From: Desulfuromonadales bacterium
GTDB taxonomy: Bacteria > Desulfobacterota > Desulfuromonadia > Desulfuromonadales > BM103
DNA length: 64,000 bases
Direction of reading: 5' to 3'
NCBI GenBank assembly: GCA_030145205.1
Contig: JAQYVZ010000011.1
Span: 20,518-84,517, forward strand
The translations under genes and the position numbers were made by a program. Each line of letters begins with the position of its first letter. Positions within the stretch are counted from its first letter, which is position 1. Shown here in pieces: positions 53,727 through 62,829 of this stretch. Under the pieces are notes generated by a model that was not told the origin of the DNA, made no database searches, and was given only the letters and a program-made list of their open reading frames with translations.

Positions 53727-55136
53727 ATGTTTGACAAGTTTCAGGATGAATGTGGCGTCTTCGGAATTTTCGGTCATCCGGAAGCAGCGAATCTGGCCTA
53801 TCTGGGGCTGTATGCCCTGCAGCATCGCGGGCAGGAAAGCTGCGGTATTGTTTCGTCGGATGGCAGTAAGCTGAGTGCCTGGCGCGGCATGGGGTTGGTC
53901 GCAGACGTGTTCAAGCGGGATTCGACCTTCGAAAACTTGCCTGGTCACAACGCAATCGGCCATGTTCGTTACTCGACCGCCGGCAGCAGCGATTTCAAGA
54001 ACGTTCAGCCGATCATGGTCGATTATGCCCGCGGTAGCATCGCCGTTGCTCACAACGGTAATCTGGTTAATGCCCAGGAACGACGCAATGAGCTGGAGCA
54101 GGCCGGTTCGATCTTCTCGACCACCTCGGACACCGAGGTCATCATCCATCAGCTGGCCAAGTCGCAGTGCGACCTGCTGTCGGAACGTGTTACCGAGGCG
54201 TTGATGACGGTCAAGGGAGCTTACAGCGCGGTATTCCTGACGGAAACCCGAATGGTCGCGGTACGAGACCCTAACGGTTTTCGTCCCCTGGCGCTTGGCA
54301 AGCTGAACGAAGCCTATGTGGTCGCTTCCGAGACCTGTGCCTTCGACCTGATTGAGGCTGAGTTCATCCGTGAAATCGAGCCGGGCGAGATGTTGGTGAT
54401 CGACAAGCACGGGCTGAAATCGTTTAAACCATTCAAGCCTGTGCCGCCGTCGCCATGCATCTTCGAATTTATTTATTTCGCTCGCCCCGACAGTACGATC
54501 TTCGGCAAGCAGGTTTACGGTGTTCGTAAGGAACTGGGCCGTCAGCTGGCCAGGGAACATGCCGTTGAGGCAGATGTTGTTATTGCGGTCCCTGATTCCG
54601 GGGTCCCGGCGGCGATGGGCTACGCCGAAGAATCAGACACACCGCTGGAACTTGGCTTGATTCGCAATCATTACGTCGGTCGGACATTTATTGAGCCACA
54701 ACAGTCGATCCGCCATTTCGGGGTCAAGCTCAAGCTCAACCCGGTCCGCGAAATCCTGGAAGGGAAACGCGTGGTGGTGGTTGACGATTCCCTGGTGCGT
54801 GGGACGACCGCCCGCAAGATCGTTAAGATGCTCCGTAACGCCGGGGCTCGTGAGGTGCACGTGAGGTTGTCGAGTCCGCCGACCAGCTACCCTTGCTACT
54901 ACGGGATCGACACTCCCTCCCGCAAGGAGTTGATTTCCTCGTCGCACACCATTGACGAAATCTGCCGTTATCTGACAGCGGACAGCCTCGGCTATCTTAG
55001 TCGGGAAGGAATGCGGGCCGCTGCTGGAGTCCCGGCGAATACGCCGAGCGGTTGCTTCTGTGATGCCTGCTTCAGCGGTGATTATCCCGTCAAGTTCCCG
55101 CGGCTCAAAGCGGACAGTCAGTTGGGGCTGTTTTAA
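53727..55136 (+). CDS. purF: Amidophosphoribosyltransferase
   Basis: The 469-residue enzyme makes phosphoribosylamine from PRPP and glutamine, the first purine step. The N-terminal nucleophile hydrolase domain begins after a short propeptide, with Cys9 in [10 protein letters not shown] as the likely mature N-terminus. The phosphoribosyltransferase domain has [18 protein letters not shown] near 350. Fe-S ligands like those of Bacillus PurF are visible: Cys in SPCIFEF near 243, YPCYYGID near 389, and the C-x2-C pair in [13 protein letters not shown] near 443. It therefore belongs to the Fe-S, processed type. Confidence 0.96.
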   Translation: MFDKFQDECGVFGIFGHPEAANLAYLGLYALQHRGQESCGIVSSDGSKLSAWRGMGLVADVFKRDSTFENLPGHNAIGHVRYSTAGSSDFKNVQPIMVDYARGSIAVAHNGNLVNAQERRNELEQAGSIFSTTSDTEVIIHQLAKSQCDLLSERVTEALMTVKGAYSAVFLTETRMVAVRDPNGFRPLALGKLNEAYVVASETCAFDLIEAEFIREIEPGEMLVIDKHGLKSFKPFKPVPPSPCIFEFIYFARPDSTIFGKQVYGVRKELGRQLAREHAVEADVVIAVPDSGVPAAMGYAEESDTPLELGLIRNHYVGRTFIEPQQSIRHFGVKLKLNPVREILEGKRVVVVDDSLVRGTTARKIVKMLRNAGAREVHVRLSSPPTSYPCYYGIDTPSRKELISSSHTIDEICRYLTADSLGYLSREGMRAAAGVPANTPSGCFCDACFSGDYPVKFPRLKADSQLGLF

Positions 55137-55216
55137 CCTCTGCGAAAATATTAATGTATATCTAGAGAGTTACTGCCTTATTGTTAAAGAATAAAATTAT
55201 ATTTAAGGAGTGAGTG

Positions 55217-55774
55217 ATGACTAAGCAGGAACGTAGTGAATTGATGGAAATTATTCGGGAGCTGTCTTACGAAGAGCGCGAAGTGACACTGGCCTCCGGA
55301 CGGAAGAGCAACTTTTATTTCGACGGCAAGCAGACGACGCTGCACGCTGTCGGCGGTCTGCTGGTCGGTAAAGCTTTCTGGGAAATTGTTAAAGAGTTTG
55401 ACGGACCGATTCATGGAGTCGGCGGCTTGACCATGGGCGCAGACCCGATTGCAACAGCGACATCGATTGCAGCGGCCCTGGAAGGGGAGCAGGTGCATGC
55501 GTTTATCATCCGCAAAGAACCGAAAGGGCATGGGACCGGCCAGTGGCTTGAAGGCCGTAAGAACCTGCCGCCAGGTTCGCGGGTCGTGATCGTCGAGGAC
55601 GTCACCACCACCGGCGGTTCCTCTATAAAGGCCGTTGAGCGTGCGCAGCAGGAGGGCCTTGAGGTTCTTGGTATCATCACCCTGGTGGATCGTCAGGAAG
55701 GCGCTGAGGAGAATATTACCGAGCAGGGACAGGCTTTGAAGGCGGTGTTCACTCGGGAAGAGGTGGTTGGGTAA
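55217..55774 (+). CDS. pyrE: Orotate phosphoribosyltransferase
   Basis: The 185-residue enzyme converts orotate and PRPP to OMP in pyrimidine synthesis. The PRPP motif is VVIVEDVTTTGGSSIKAVE near residues 116-134. Further features are SGRKSNFYFDGKQTTL, GGLTMGADPIATA and RKEPKGHGTGQWLEG. I chose ATG 55217, with AAGGAG 6 bases upstream; GTG 55214 is an alternative. It follows purF after 80 bp and ends at a strong terminator. Confidence 0.95.
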   Translation: MTKQERSELMEIIRELSYEEREVTLASGRKSNFYFDGKQTTLHAVGGLLVGKAFWEIVKEFDGPIHGVGGLTMGADPIATATSIAAALEGEQVHAFIIRKEPKGHGTGQWLEGRKNLPPGSRVVIVEDVTTTGGSSIKAVERAQQEGLEVLGIITLVDRQEGAEENITEQGQALKAVFTREEVVG

Positions 55775-55800
55775 GGTTTTATTGCTAAATGCTGATTGCA

Positions 55801-55825
55801 GGGGCGCCTTGTGGCGCCCCTTTTT
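55801..55825 (+). terminator. Rho-independent terminator after pyrE
   Basis: GGGGCGCC / GGCGCCCC 8-bp stem, 4-base loop TTGT, then five T residues, 26 bases after the pyrE stop. Confidence 0.94.
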
Positions 55826-55853
55826 GTTTGTCCTGCTTTTTGACGCTCATCCA

Positions 55854-55884
55854 TCAGGTTTCGGATGCGTCACCCGAAACCTGA
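55854..55884. promoter_or_regulatory. Inverted repeat upstream of the receiver-kinase promoter (operator-like)
   Basis: A perfect 11-bp inverted repeat TCAGGTTTCGG (55854-55864) and CCGAAACCTGA (55874-55884) with a 9-base spacer. It ends 12 bases before the -35 element at 55897. Its position fits an activator or repressor site; no T run follows, so a terminator is unlikely. Confidence 0.5.
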
Positions 55885-55896
55885 CTTTGATCCCGC

Positions 55897-55926
55897 TTGT
55901 CAAAGCCAAGGTAAAAAAGTTATGAT
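55897..55926 (+). promoter_or_regulatory. Predicted sigma70 promoter of the receiver-kinase gene
   Basis: TTGTCA at 55897-55902 (5 of 6), an 18-bp A-rich spacer and TATGAT at 55921-55926 (5 of 6), 36 bases before ATG 55963. Confidence 0.65.
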
Positions 55927-55962
55927 ATCCACCTTTTGCGGCACTCAACAGGGGCACCTCCC

Positions 55963-57126
55963 ATGCGAGAAAAAATCCTGGTTATTGATGATGAACGAAT
56001 GATCCTCGACCTGACTGCAATAGTGCTGCGGGACAAGAAGTTCGATGTCCATCTGGCAAACAATGCTCAGTCCGGTTATGAGATCATCGAGCAGCAAGCT
56101 CCTGCCGTTGTTTTGCTTGACTACATGATGCCGGAAATCGACGGTATGACCGCCTTGCAGGAGATTCGCCGCCGCTTCCCGCAGACCTATGTCATCATGT
56201 TTACCGGCAAAGGCAACGAGGAAATCGCGGTTGAACTGATGAAGGCCGGTGCTGCGGATTATATCCCCAAGCCATTCAGCAACACCAACCTGGTCGATCG
56301 CATCGAACATGTGCTGCGATTGCGTGAGATTGAGTTACGCAACCTTGAACTGCTTGAAGAGCGCGAGCGCCTGCTCAAGGAGATTGAACGCTGGAACCGC
56401 AAACTTGAACAACGAGTTGAGGAGAAGTCGGCGGAGCTGGAAAAGGCGCATACCGAGATTCTTCAGTCTGAAAAACTGGCGGCACTTGGTCATCTGGCCG
56501 CCGGGATGGCTCATGAAATCAGGAATCCGTTGAACTCGATCAGCCTGTTTGTGCAGGTTTTGAGTTCCGGGCTTCAGGACGACCCGGAGATGATTTCCTA
56601 CAGCGAGAAGATCACCCAGGAGGTCGAACGGATTGACGATATTCTGGTGAAGCTGCTGGCGACCAGTAAGCGTTCTCCGTTTCAGCTTCGTTCGATCAAA
56701 CTGCAGGATGTTATTGATAATGTTCTGCAACGTTTTGAAGATCAGATCGCTTCGCAGGGCGTGGTCCTGATTAAAACATTTGAAACCGAACCCGCGCCGA
56801 TCCTGGCGGATAACGATGAACTTAGCCAGGTTTTTTCCAACCTGGTTGCGAATGCCCTGTTTGAAATGCAGGACGGCGGCGAACTTGAGGTCCGGCTCAG
56901 GCATGCTGATGACCAGGCATATGTGCTGGTCCGGGATACGGGCGGCGGGATTCCACAGGAAGACCTCAACCAGATTTTTGACCCGTTTTTTACCACCAAG
57001 CAGAGAGGTACAGGCTTCGGTTTGTCGGTTGTTCTGCGCATTGTCAAGACCTACGGCGGGAGGATCAAGGTTGAGAGTGATCCGGATGTTGGTACCCGTT
57101 TTGAGCTCTCCTTTCCTCTGGGTTGA
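55963..57126 (+). CDS. Receiver domain-histidine kinase fusion
   Basis: The 387-residue cytoplasmic protein has a CheY-like receiver at residues 1-120, with the phosphoacceptor Asp53 in [16 protein letters not shown] near 9-11, and Lys in YIPKPFS near 103. A coiled-coil linker (about 125-170) leads to HisKA with [19 protein letters not shown] (His near 184) and HATPase at about 270-385 ([26 protein letters not shown]). Receiver-first order suggests it is a relay node controlled by another kinase. No output gene is adjacent. ATG 55963 is supported by AGGGG 8 bases upstream. Confidence 0.91.
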   Translation: MREKILVIDDERMILDLTAIVLRDKKFDVHLANNAQSGYEIIEQQAPAVVLLDYMMPEIDGMTALQEIRRRFPQTYVIMFTGKGNEEIAVELMKAGAADYIPKPFSNTNLVDRIEHVLRLREIELRNLELLEERERLLKEIERWNRKLEQRVEEKSAELEKAHTEILQSEKLAALGHLAAGMAHEIRNPLNSISLFVQVLSSGLQDDPEMISYSEKITQEVERIDDILVKLLATSKRSPFQLRSIKLQDVIDNVLQRFEDQIASQGVVLIKTFETEPAPILADNDELSQVFSNLVANALFEMQDGGELEVRLRHADDQAYVLVRDTGGGIPQEDLNQIFDPFFTTKQRGTGFGLSVVLRIVKTYGGRIKVESDPDVGTRFELSFPLG

Positions 57127-57194
57127 GGATCTCCCACTGAACGGTTCATGGTCTCGCTGTACATGGTACACGGGACATTTCCAGGAAGGTTGCC

Positions 57195-58784
57195 ATGGCT
57201 CTGTGGCTGCGTGACATAAAGCTTGATCTGACGGAAGATGAGTCGCGTTTGCCCGCAGTGAGCGCCGAGCTGCTCGGTGTTGCGGTGGAGGACCTGCTTA
57301 ACTTCAAGGTTGTCAGACGGGCTATCGATGCGCGCAAAAAGAGCCGGATTCTCTATGTTTATACCGTCGAATTTAATGTCGATGATGAACCTCGACTGCT
57401 GGCGGCCTGTCAGGATAAGCCTGCGTTAGCAACGGCTCCTGAATTGACTGACGCTGTGCTTCCGACGATCGAAGGCGCGCCGCAGGTCGTGGTCGTGGGC
57501 ATGGGCCCGTGCGGGCTGTTTGCCGCCAAACGGCTCGCCGAGGCCGGGGCCAGGGTCGTCCTGATCGAACAAGGTCGTCCGGTTGAGGCACGGGTTCGCG
57601 ATGTCGAGCGTTTCTGGCAAGGTGGGGAGCTGGACTTTACTAGCAACGTGCAGTTTGGCGAAGGGGGCGCTGGAACCTTTTCCGACGGTAAGTTGACCAC
57701 CCGACTCAACCACCCGCGCTTGCGGTCTATTCTGGAAACGTTTGTCGGACTGGGGGCGCCAGAGCGCATCCTGGTTGAGTCCCGTCCGCATATCGGCACG
57801 GATCGGCTGCGTGATGTCCTGATCCGGTTCCGGCGGGAGCTTGAAGGCCTCGGTGTTGACCTTCGCTTTGAAACATGTCTTACTGGGCTGGAGGTCGCTC
57901 AGGACAAGGTTGTCGGAGCTGTTTTCAACGACCGGGACGCGTTGCCGTGCGACGCCCTGGTGCTGGCTCCTGGCCACAGTGCGCGTGCGACTTATCGTCT
58001 GCTGGAGCGGTATAGTGTCAGTCTGGAACCGAAGGCATTTGCGATTGGTGTCAGGGTCGAGCACCCGGCGGAGCTGATCAATCGGGCACAGTACGGACAT
58101 TTCTGCGACCGCTTGCCCGCCGCCGATTACGCCCTGCGCTTCAATGATAAAGCGAGCGGGCGCGGTGTTTACTCTTTTTGTATGTGCCCCGGCGGTGAAG
58201 TCGTCAATGCCTCTTCGGAAGCTGGCGGGCTGGTCGTGAATGGCATGAGTCGTTCAACCCGGACCGGACAGGCGTCCAACAGCGCCCTGGTGGTGACGGT
58301 CAATCCGGAGGATTGGAACGCCGCTGCCGGTCCCTTGGCCGGGATGGCGTATCAGCAGGAGTGGGAGCGCAAGGCGTTTGCAGTTGCTGGTGGTTACACA
58401 CCTCCTGCTCAGAACCTGATGGATTTTATGGGTGCGGGGCAAGGTCCGGTCGTTTCGACGTGTCGCCCGGGGGTGGTCGAAGCTCGGCTTGATGAGGTGT
58501 TGCCGCCCGTAGTCGTTGCTGGTCTGCGTCAGGCGTTGCCGCATTTCGACCGGAAGATTCGAGGATTTATGACCAGTGAAGCCGTGCTGGTCGGTGTTGA
58601 GACCCGCACTTCGGCGCCAGTACGTGTCCTCAGGGACAAGCAGGGGGAGTCGATTTCGCATCCCGGTCTGTTCCCGGCCGGTGAGGGTGCCGGCTATGCC
58701 GGGGGTATCATGAGTTCCGCTCTGGACGGTCTCTTTGTGGCTGACCAGGTAATTCAGAAAATGTGTCACAGGAGTTGTGTGTGA
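57195..58784 (+). CDS. FAD-dependent dehydrogenase-like protein (COG2509 type)
   Basis: The 529-residue protein has a roughly 85-residue N-terminal domain (WLRDIKLDLTEDESRLPA, KSRILYVYTVEF) and an FAD-binding domain starting VVVVGMGPCGLFAAKRLAEAGARVVLIEQG near residue 97. GEGGAGTFSDGKLTTRLNHP and LVLAPGHSARATYRLLE belong to the same family. The C-terminal part closes with FPAGEGAGYAGGIMSSALDG. Members of this family are uncharacterised oxidoreductases and the substrate is unknown. The start has AGGAAGG about 7 bases upstream. It overlaps the next gene by 4 bases (GTGA). Confidence 0.88.
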   Translation: MALWLRDIKLDLTEDESRLPAVSAELLGVAVEDLLNFKVVRRAIDARKKSRILYVYTVEFNVDDEPRLLAACQDKPALATAPELTDAVLPTIEGAPQVVVVGMGPCGLFAAKRLAEAGARVVLIEQGRPVEARVRDVERFWQGGELDFTSNVQFGEGGAGTFSDGKLTTRLNHPRLRSILETFVGLGAPERILVESRPHIGTDRLRDVLIRFRRELEGLGVDLRFETCLTGLEVAQDKVVGAVFNDRDALPCDALVLAPGHSARATYRLLERYSVSLEPKAFAIGVRVEHPAELINRAQYGHFCDRLPAADYALRFNDKASGRGVYSFCMCPGGEVVNASSEAGGLVVNGMSRSTRTGQASNSALVVTVNPEDWNAAAGPLAGMAYQQEWERKAFAVAGGYTPPAQNLMDFMGAGQGPVVSTCRPGVVEARLDEVLPPVVVAGLRQALPHFDRKIRGFMTSEAVLVGVETRTSAPVRVLRDKQGESISHPGLFPAGEGAGYAGGIMSSALDGLFVADQVIQKMCHRSCV

Positions 58785-59932
58785 AGAAGCAATTTGTAAA
58801 CCAGATCAAAGAACGCGATCAGGTTGAAGAGGTCTTTCTGGTTCGGCAGAAAACCCAGGCGATGGCCAAAAACGGCAAGCCGTACCTGACTCTGAAACTG
58901 ATGGACCGGACTGGCGAGGTCGAAGGCCGGGTCTGGGACCGGGTCGATGAACTGGGCGCCAGTTTTGAACGTGACGATTTTATCCAGGTTCAGGCCCGGG
59001 CAAGCGTATACATGGGTAAGATGCAGCTGGTCATCCAGAACCTGTGGCCGCTGGCCGATGCCGATGTCGAGATCGCCGACTTCCTGCCGGTCGCTTCGGC
59101 TCCCCAGGCAGAGATGGTTAACAGTCTGCGCGAACTGGTCGAAAGCCTGACCGACCCGGACCTGAAGGCGTTGATGCAGGCTTTTTTGGCTGACGAAGCC
59201 TTTATGACCGATTACAGCCGTGCGCCGGCGGCCAAGGCGATGCACCATGTCTACCTGGGTGGCCTGCTGGAGCATGCTCTGGCCGTTGCGGCTCTGGCCG
59301 ACGATGTCAGCCATCGCTATCCCGCTCTGGACCGTGATCTGTTGGTCGTGGGTGCCCTGCTGCATGACATCGGCAAAGTGGCTGAGCTGAAGTATGAACG
59401 TTCTTTTGAGTACACCGATGCCGGCAAATTACTGGGCCATATCGTGATCGGGGTCGAGATGGTTGACGAGAAGGCCAGATTAATCACTGATTTCCCTCTG
59501 GAGAAGAAGATTCTGGTCAAACATCTGCTGCTCTCTCATCATGGGCAGTATGATTATGGCTCGCCCAAACGGCCGAAAACCCTTGAAGCCGTGGTCCTCA
59601 ATTTTCTCGATGACCTTGATTCCAAGATCAACGGAGTGCAGACCCATATCGAGAAAGAACCGGACAGCCCGTCGGCCTGGACCCAGTACCACCGGCTGTA
59701 TGACCGCTATTTTTTCAAGGGCTATGGGTCGGCTACAGCTGGAGAGGCAGAGTTGTCCATGGATGCTGCCGCACCGGGTCAGACTGAAACAGTTCGGCAA
59801 GAAAGCCAGGCACGCCCCCGCTCACAGGAGCCGTCCGGACGGCGCGAGCGTTTCAGCAATACCATGGCAGAGCAGCTGGCCGGGAAGAGCCTTGATCTCT
59901 TTGCGCCTGTAAAAGAGGATGAAACTTCATGA
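58781..59932 (+). CDS. OB-fold/HD-domain nuclease, YhaM-like
   Basis: The 383-residue protein combines an N-terminal OB-fold (about 10-95; LVRQKTQAMAKNGKPYLTLKLMDRTGEVEGRVW) with an HD phosphohydrolase domain (about 145-300; LLEHALAVAA, ALLHDIGKVAEL near 196-207, and HLLLSHHGQYDYGSPKRPKTLEAV). This architecture matches Bacillus YhaM, a 3'-5' exoribonuclease active on DNA and RNA. The last 70 residues are a low-complexity Gln/Arg/Ser tail. The start GTG 58781 is supported by AGGAG 6 bases upstream and overlap with the previous stop. Its stop overlaps the next ATG. Confidence 0.9.
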   Translation: MKKQFVNQIKERDQVEEVFLVRQKTQAMAKNGKPYLTLKLMDRTGEVEGRVWDRVDELGASFERDDFIQVQARASVYMGKMQLVIQNLWPLADADVEIADFLPVASAPQAEMVNSLRELVESLTDPDLKALMQAFLADEAFMTDYSRAPAAKAMHHVYLGGLLEHALAVAALADDVSHRYPALDRDLLVVGALLHDIGKVAELKYERSFEYTDAGKLLGHIVIGVEMVDEKARLITDFPLEKKILVKHLLLSHHGQYDYGSPKRPKTLEAVVLNFLDDLDSKINGVQTHIEKEPDSPSAWTQYHRLYDRYFFKGYGSATAGEAELSMDAAAPGQTETVRQESQARPRSQEPSGRRERFSNTMAEQLAGKSLDLFAPVKEDETS

Positions 59933-60576
59933 GTGAAGCGATGTTGGTACGTCGGGTGGTTGTTGGTCCTTTACAGGTCAACTGTTTTATCGCTGCCTGC
60001 AGGGCAACACGGCAGGCGGCGGTGATTGACCCCGGTGATGATGCCGAGCGCATTTTACAGGTGCTCGCTGATGATGAATTGGACGTGTGTTGCCTGATCA
60101 ATACCCATGGTCATTTTGATCATATCGGTGCAAACCGCGCCCTGAAAGACGCAACTGGCGCAGACCTGTTGATCCATCGGGCCGATGCCGGCTTGTATCA
60201 AACGGCAGAGGAGCATGCTGAACTGTTTGGTTTGACAACAACACCTTCTCCCGAGCCGGATCGCCTGCTCGACGAAGGGGACATCATCGAGGTCGGTAGC
60301 CTGTCCTTTTCGGTCTTGCATGTACCGGGACATTCGCCGGGAGGGATTTGTCTGCACAGCCAGAACCACCTGTTCGTCGGTGATGTGCTGTTCGCCGGCT
60401 CGATCGGGCGGACGGACCTGCCGGGAGGAGATCATCAGGCATTGATTGCTGGTATCCGCCAGAAGCTGTTTGATCTGCCTGATGAAATTCTGGTGCATAC
60501 CGGTCACGGCCCCGACACAACGCTCGGCGAGGAAAAAAAGTTTAATCCTTTTGTCGGCGCGCGGGAGCTGCGCTGA
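59929..60576 (+). CDS. Metallo-beta-lactamase-fold hydrolase, glyoxalase II-like
   Basis: The 215-residue protein has the two-metal motif NTHGHFDHIGANRAL near residues 57-71, then VPGHSPGGICL and VGDVLFAGSIGRTDLPGG, and HTGHGPDTTLGEEKKFNPF with the last metal His. Shape and length match the short glyoxalase II-like clade (GloC or related), which hydrolyses S-lactoylglutathione or similar thioesters. The true substrate is not determined. The start overlaps the previous stop by 4 bases (ATGA), so it is translationally coupled. Confidence 0.9.
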   Translation: MSEAMLVRRVVVGPLQVNCFIAACRATRQAAVIDPGDDAERILQVLADDELDVCCLINTHGHFDHIGANRALKDATGADLLIHRADAGLYQTAEEHAELFGLTTTPSPEPDRLLDEGDIIEVGSLSFSVLHVPGHSPGGICLHSQNHLFVGDVLFAGSIGRTDLPGGDHQALIAGIRQKLFDLPDEILVHTGHGPDTTLGEEKKFNPFVGARELR

Positions 60577-60625
60577 TAAAAGTTGCCTTCACGTGGCTGA
60601 AGACTTGTTGTCAAGGAGAGTGAAC

Positions 60626-61822
60626 GTGTTCCGAAATAAACAGATCGTTTTGGGCGTGTCGGGCGGGATTGCCGTTTATAAGGCGGTGGAGCTGTTGCGC
60701 CTGTTGGTCAAGGCGGGAGCCGATGTGCATGTTGTCATGACCCGCAATGCCTGCGAATTCGTCGCTCCATTGACCTTTCAGACGCTGTCGGGCAACCCGG
60801 TACATACCGAAATGTTCAACCTTATCCAGGAACAGGATATCGGTCACATCTCCCTGGCAGACCGTGCCGACCTGGTGCTGGTTGCTCCCGCGACGGCTAA
60901 CGTGATCGGCAAGGCCGCGAACGGTCTGGCGGATGACCTGCTGACAACCACGCTGCTGGCCACCAAGGCCCCCGTTTTGTTCGCGCCGGCGATGAACGTC
61001 AACATGTGGGAGAACCCGCTGTACCGCGAGAACCAGGCAAAGCTTGAACGGTATGGCTATTACTTTATGACGCCCGCCGTCGGGGCCTTGGCGTGTGGCT
61101 GGGAGGGACAGGGCAAACTCCCCGATCCAGCGGATATCTTTGACTACGCCCAGACCCTGGTCAGGGCGGAACGCGACATGGCAGGCAAGACCGTGCTGGT
61201 CACTGCCGGGCCGACCCGTGAAGAGCTGGACCCGGTCCGTTTCCTGAGCAACCACTCCTCGGGGAAGATGGGCTATGCCATCGCCAGGGCCGCCCGCAAC
61301 CGCGGTGCGAATGTCATTCTGGTGTCCGGCCCGGTGCAGCTGACTCCACCTCAGGCGGTTGAATTCGTAGGGGTGACAACCGCCATGGAGATGCATGACG
61401 CGGTTCTGTCGCGTGCGGCGTCGGCTGATGTGATTATCAAGGCGGCTGCGGTGGCCGATTTCCGTCCCGCTGAGCGCAACGGCCAGAAGGTCAAAAAGGG
61501 CGGTGAAGAACAGGCCGTTCTCAGCTTACAGCGCAACCCCGATATCTTGGCGGAGTTGGGGCGTCTCAAGGGACAGCAGTTGCTGGTCGGTTTTGCAGCA
61601 GAGACCGATGACTTGCTGGCGAACGCTGGCAAAAAGCTGGAAACAAAGAACCTCGACCTGATCGTCGCCAACGATGTGTCGCAGCCGGGGTCCGGATTCG
61701 ACGGTGACACCAATGCCGTCCAGTTGCTTTATCGAGATGGGCAGAGGGAAGAACTCCCCCTGATGAGCAAGGACGAGGTGGCCTGGGCATTGCTGGACCG
61801 GATTGTGCGGCAGCAGCAATAA
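60626..61822 (+). CDS. coaBC: Bifunctional phosphopantothenoylcysteine decarboxylase/synthetase
   Basis: The 398-residue enzyme makes 4'-phosphopantetheine precursors for coenzyme A. The FMN-dependent CoaC domain (about 1-185) starts FRNKQIVLGVSGGIAVYKAVELLR and includes PLTFQTLSGNPVHTEMF with the catalytic His, and PAMNVNMWENPLYRENQ. The CoaB domain (about 186-398) has VLVTAGPTREELDPVRFLSNHSSGKMGYAIA and the tail VGFAAETDDL. I chose GTG 60626 because AAGGAG lies 7 bases upstream; a longer frame that overlaps the upstream hydrolase is out of keeping with the family. It lies 49 bp after the MBL gene. Confidence 0.95.
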   Translation: MFRNKQIVLGVSGGIAVYKAVELLRLLVKAGADVHVVMTRNACEFVAPLTFQTLSGNPVHTEMFNLIQEQDIGHISLADRADLVLVAPATANVIGKAANGLADDLLTTTLLATKAPVLFAPAMNVNMWENPLYRENQAKLERYGYYFMTPAVGALACGWEGQGKLPDPADIFDYAQTLVRAERDMAGKTVLVTAGPTREELDPVRFLSNHSSGKMGYAIARAARNRGANVILVSGPVQLTPPQAVEFVGVTTAMEMHDAVLSRAASADVIIKAAAVADFRPAERNGQKVKKGGEEQAVLSLQRNPDILAELGRLKGQQLLVGFAAETDDLLANAGKKLETKNLDLIVANDVSQPGSGFDGDTNAVQLLYRDGQREELPLMSKDEVAWALLDRIVRQQQ

Positions 61823-61849
61823 GCAGGAGTCTTTTTTACGGAGACGGAC

Positions 61850-62770
61850 TCAGGCGGCGGAGAGGAGCTCCAGCAGGTCATCAGGTTGGAGAATCCCGTT
61901 GTAGAGGTTGAACTTCAACCCTTTCAAGATTTCATCCGCTTTCTGATCGTCAATTTTTCCGTCGACCCAAAGCAGGTGCAGGTTCTTGCGGATCATGTTG
62001 GCGGCGGCAATCGCCCTTTCCCCGGTGGGGTCGGCGTTCAGGTAGGGTGAACTTTCGGGGTACTGCAGGAGGCTCAGGGTCGCCAGCTGGGCCAGCCCAA
62101 GGTACTCCTCCTTGTCGGTCTCGTCGATGCTCCATTTTGATGTCTCCGCAAGGGACCGCAGCATCTTCTGCCACTGTTGGAGGCGACTGAGCAGCAGCAA
62201 CGAGTTGAAAATCCGCTTGTTGGTTCCGAAGGAGAAGATCGTGTCTGCCAGAACCTTGCGCATCATCTGGTCGTTGCTGGAGAAGTCTTTGCGGCCGATG
62301 GTGCGGGCCAGAGGCCAGATCTCGGGATCAACGTGAGTCTCGAAGCGCAATTCCCAGTAAGCGTGTTTGAGCATCACCGTATTGTAGGTGCGCATCAGTT
62401 TGTAGGGCACGAAATAGGAATGAGCGATGCAGTCGGCGGCCAGATGGCTCAGGTAGCCCCAGGCGCAGGCCCTGTGAGCGTCGGTTTTCGCTTCCTTCAG
62501 GATTTTTTTGCCGACGCGCCATGAATGGCAGTGCTTCAGGTAGTGGGTGTGCTTCTTTCCCAGGGTGATGTCGGCGCTGATGCAGCCGTAGAGATAGTCG
62601 TTGCGGTAGGCGGCCAGCAGCGGCTGCAGCTGTTCGGAAACGAGATGAAGGTTGTCCAGCAGCCAGGAACCGACCTGAAGATGGACCCCCATCCCCCAGG
62701 CCAAAGCTTCCGAAGGGAAGAGGAGCCAGCAGAAAAACAGCAGGGCCGATAAAGAGTAAGCAGGTTTCAT
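61850..62770 (-). CDS. Exported zinc-dependent phospholipase C-like protein
   Basis: The 306-residue protein matches the zinc-dependent phospholipase C/S1-P1-like family. A signal peptide ends after ALA at residue 24, leaving Trp25 as mature N-terminus (WGMGVHLQVG). In Bacillus cereus PLC the mature N-terminal Trp is a zinc ligand. Further candidate ligands are His30, GCISADI, GKKHTHYLKHCHSW and GYLSHLAADCIAHSYF, giving His/Asp sites for three zincs. It may be secreted or periplasmic; the substrate is unproven. The start at 62770 is chosen for the signal peptide, and GAGGCGG lies 9 bases upstream. It is transcribed alone, divergent from the UDG gene. Confidence 0.85.
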   Translation of the reverse strand: MKPAYSLSALLFFCWLLFPSEALAWGMGVHLQVGSWLLDNLHLVSEQLQPLLAAYRNDYLYGCISADITLGKKHTHYLKHCHSWRVGKKILKEAKTDAHRACAWGYLSHLAADCIAHSYFVPYKLMRTYNTVMLKHAYWELRFETHVDPEIWPLARTIGRKDFSSNDQMMRKVLADTIFSFGTNKRIFNSLLLLSRLQQWQKMLRSLAETSKWSIDETDKEEYLGLAQLATLSLLQYPESSPYLNADPTGERAIAAANMIRKNLHLLWVDGKIDDQKADEILKGLKFNLYNGILQPDDLLELLSAA

Positions 62771-62829
62771 AGGGAGTAACCGCCTCTTAAATACAATAAT
62801 ACACCTTGCCGGGGAACTGCAAAGCAATC

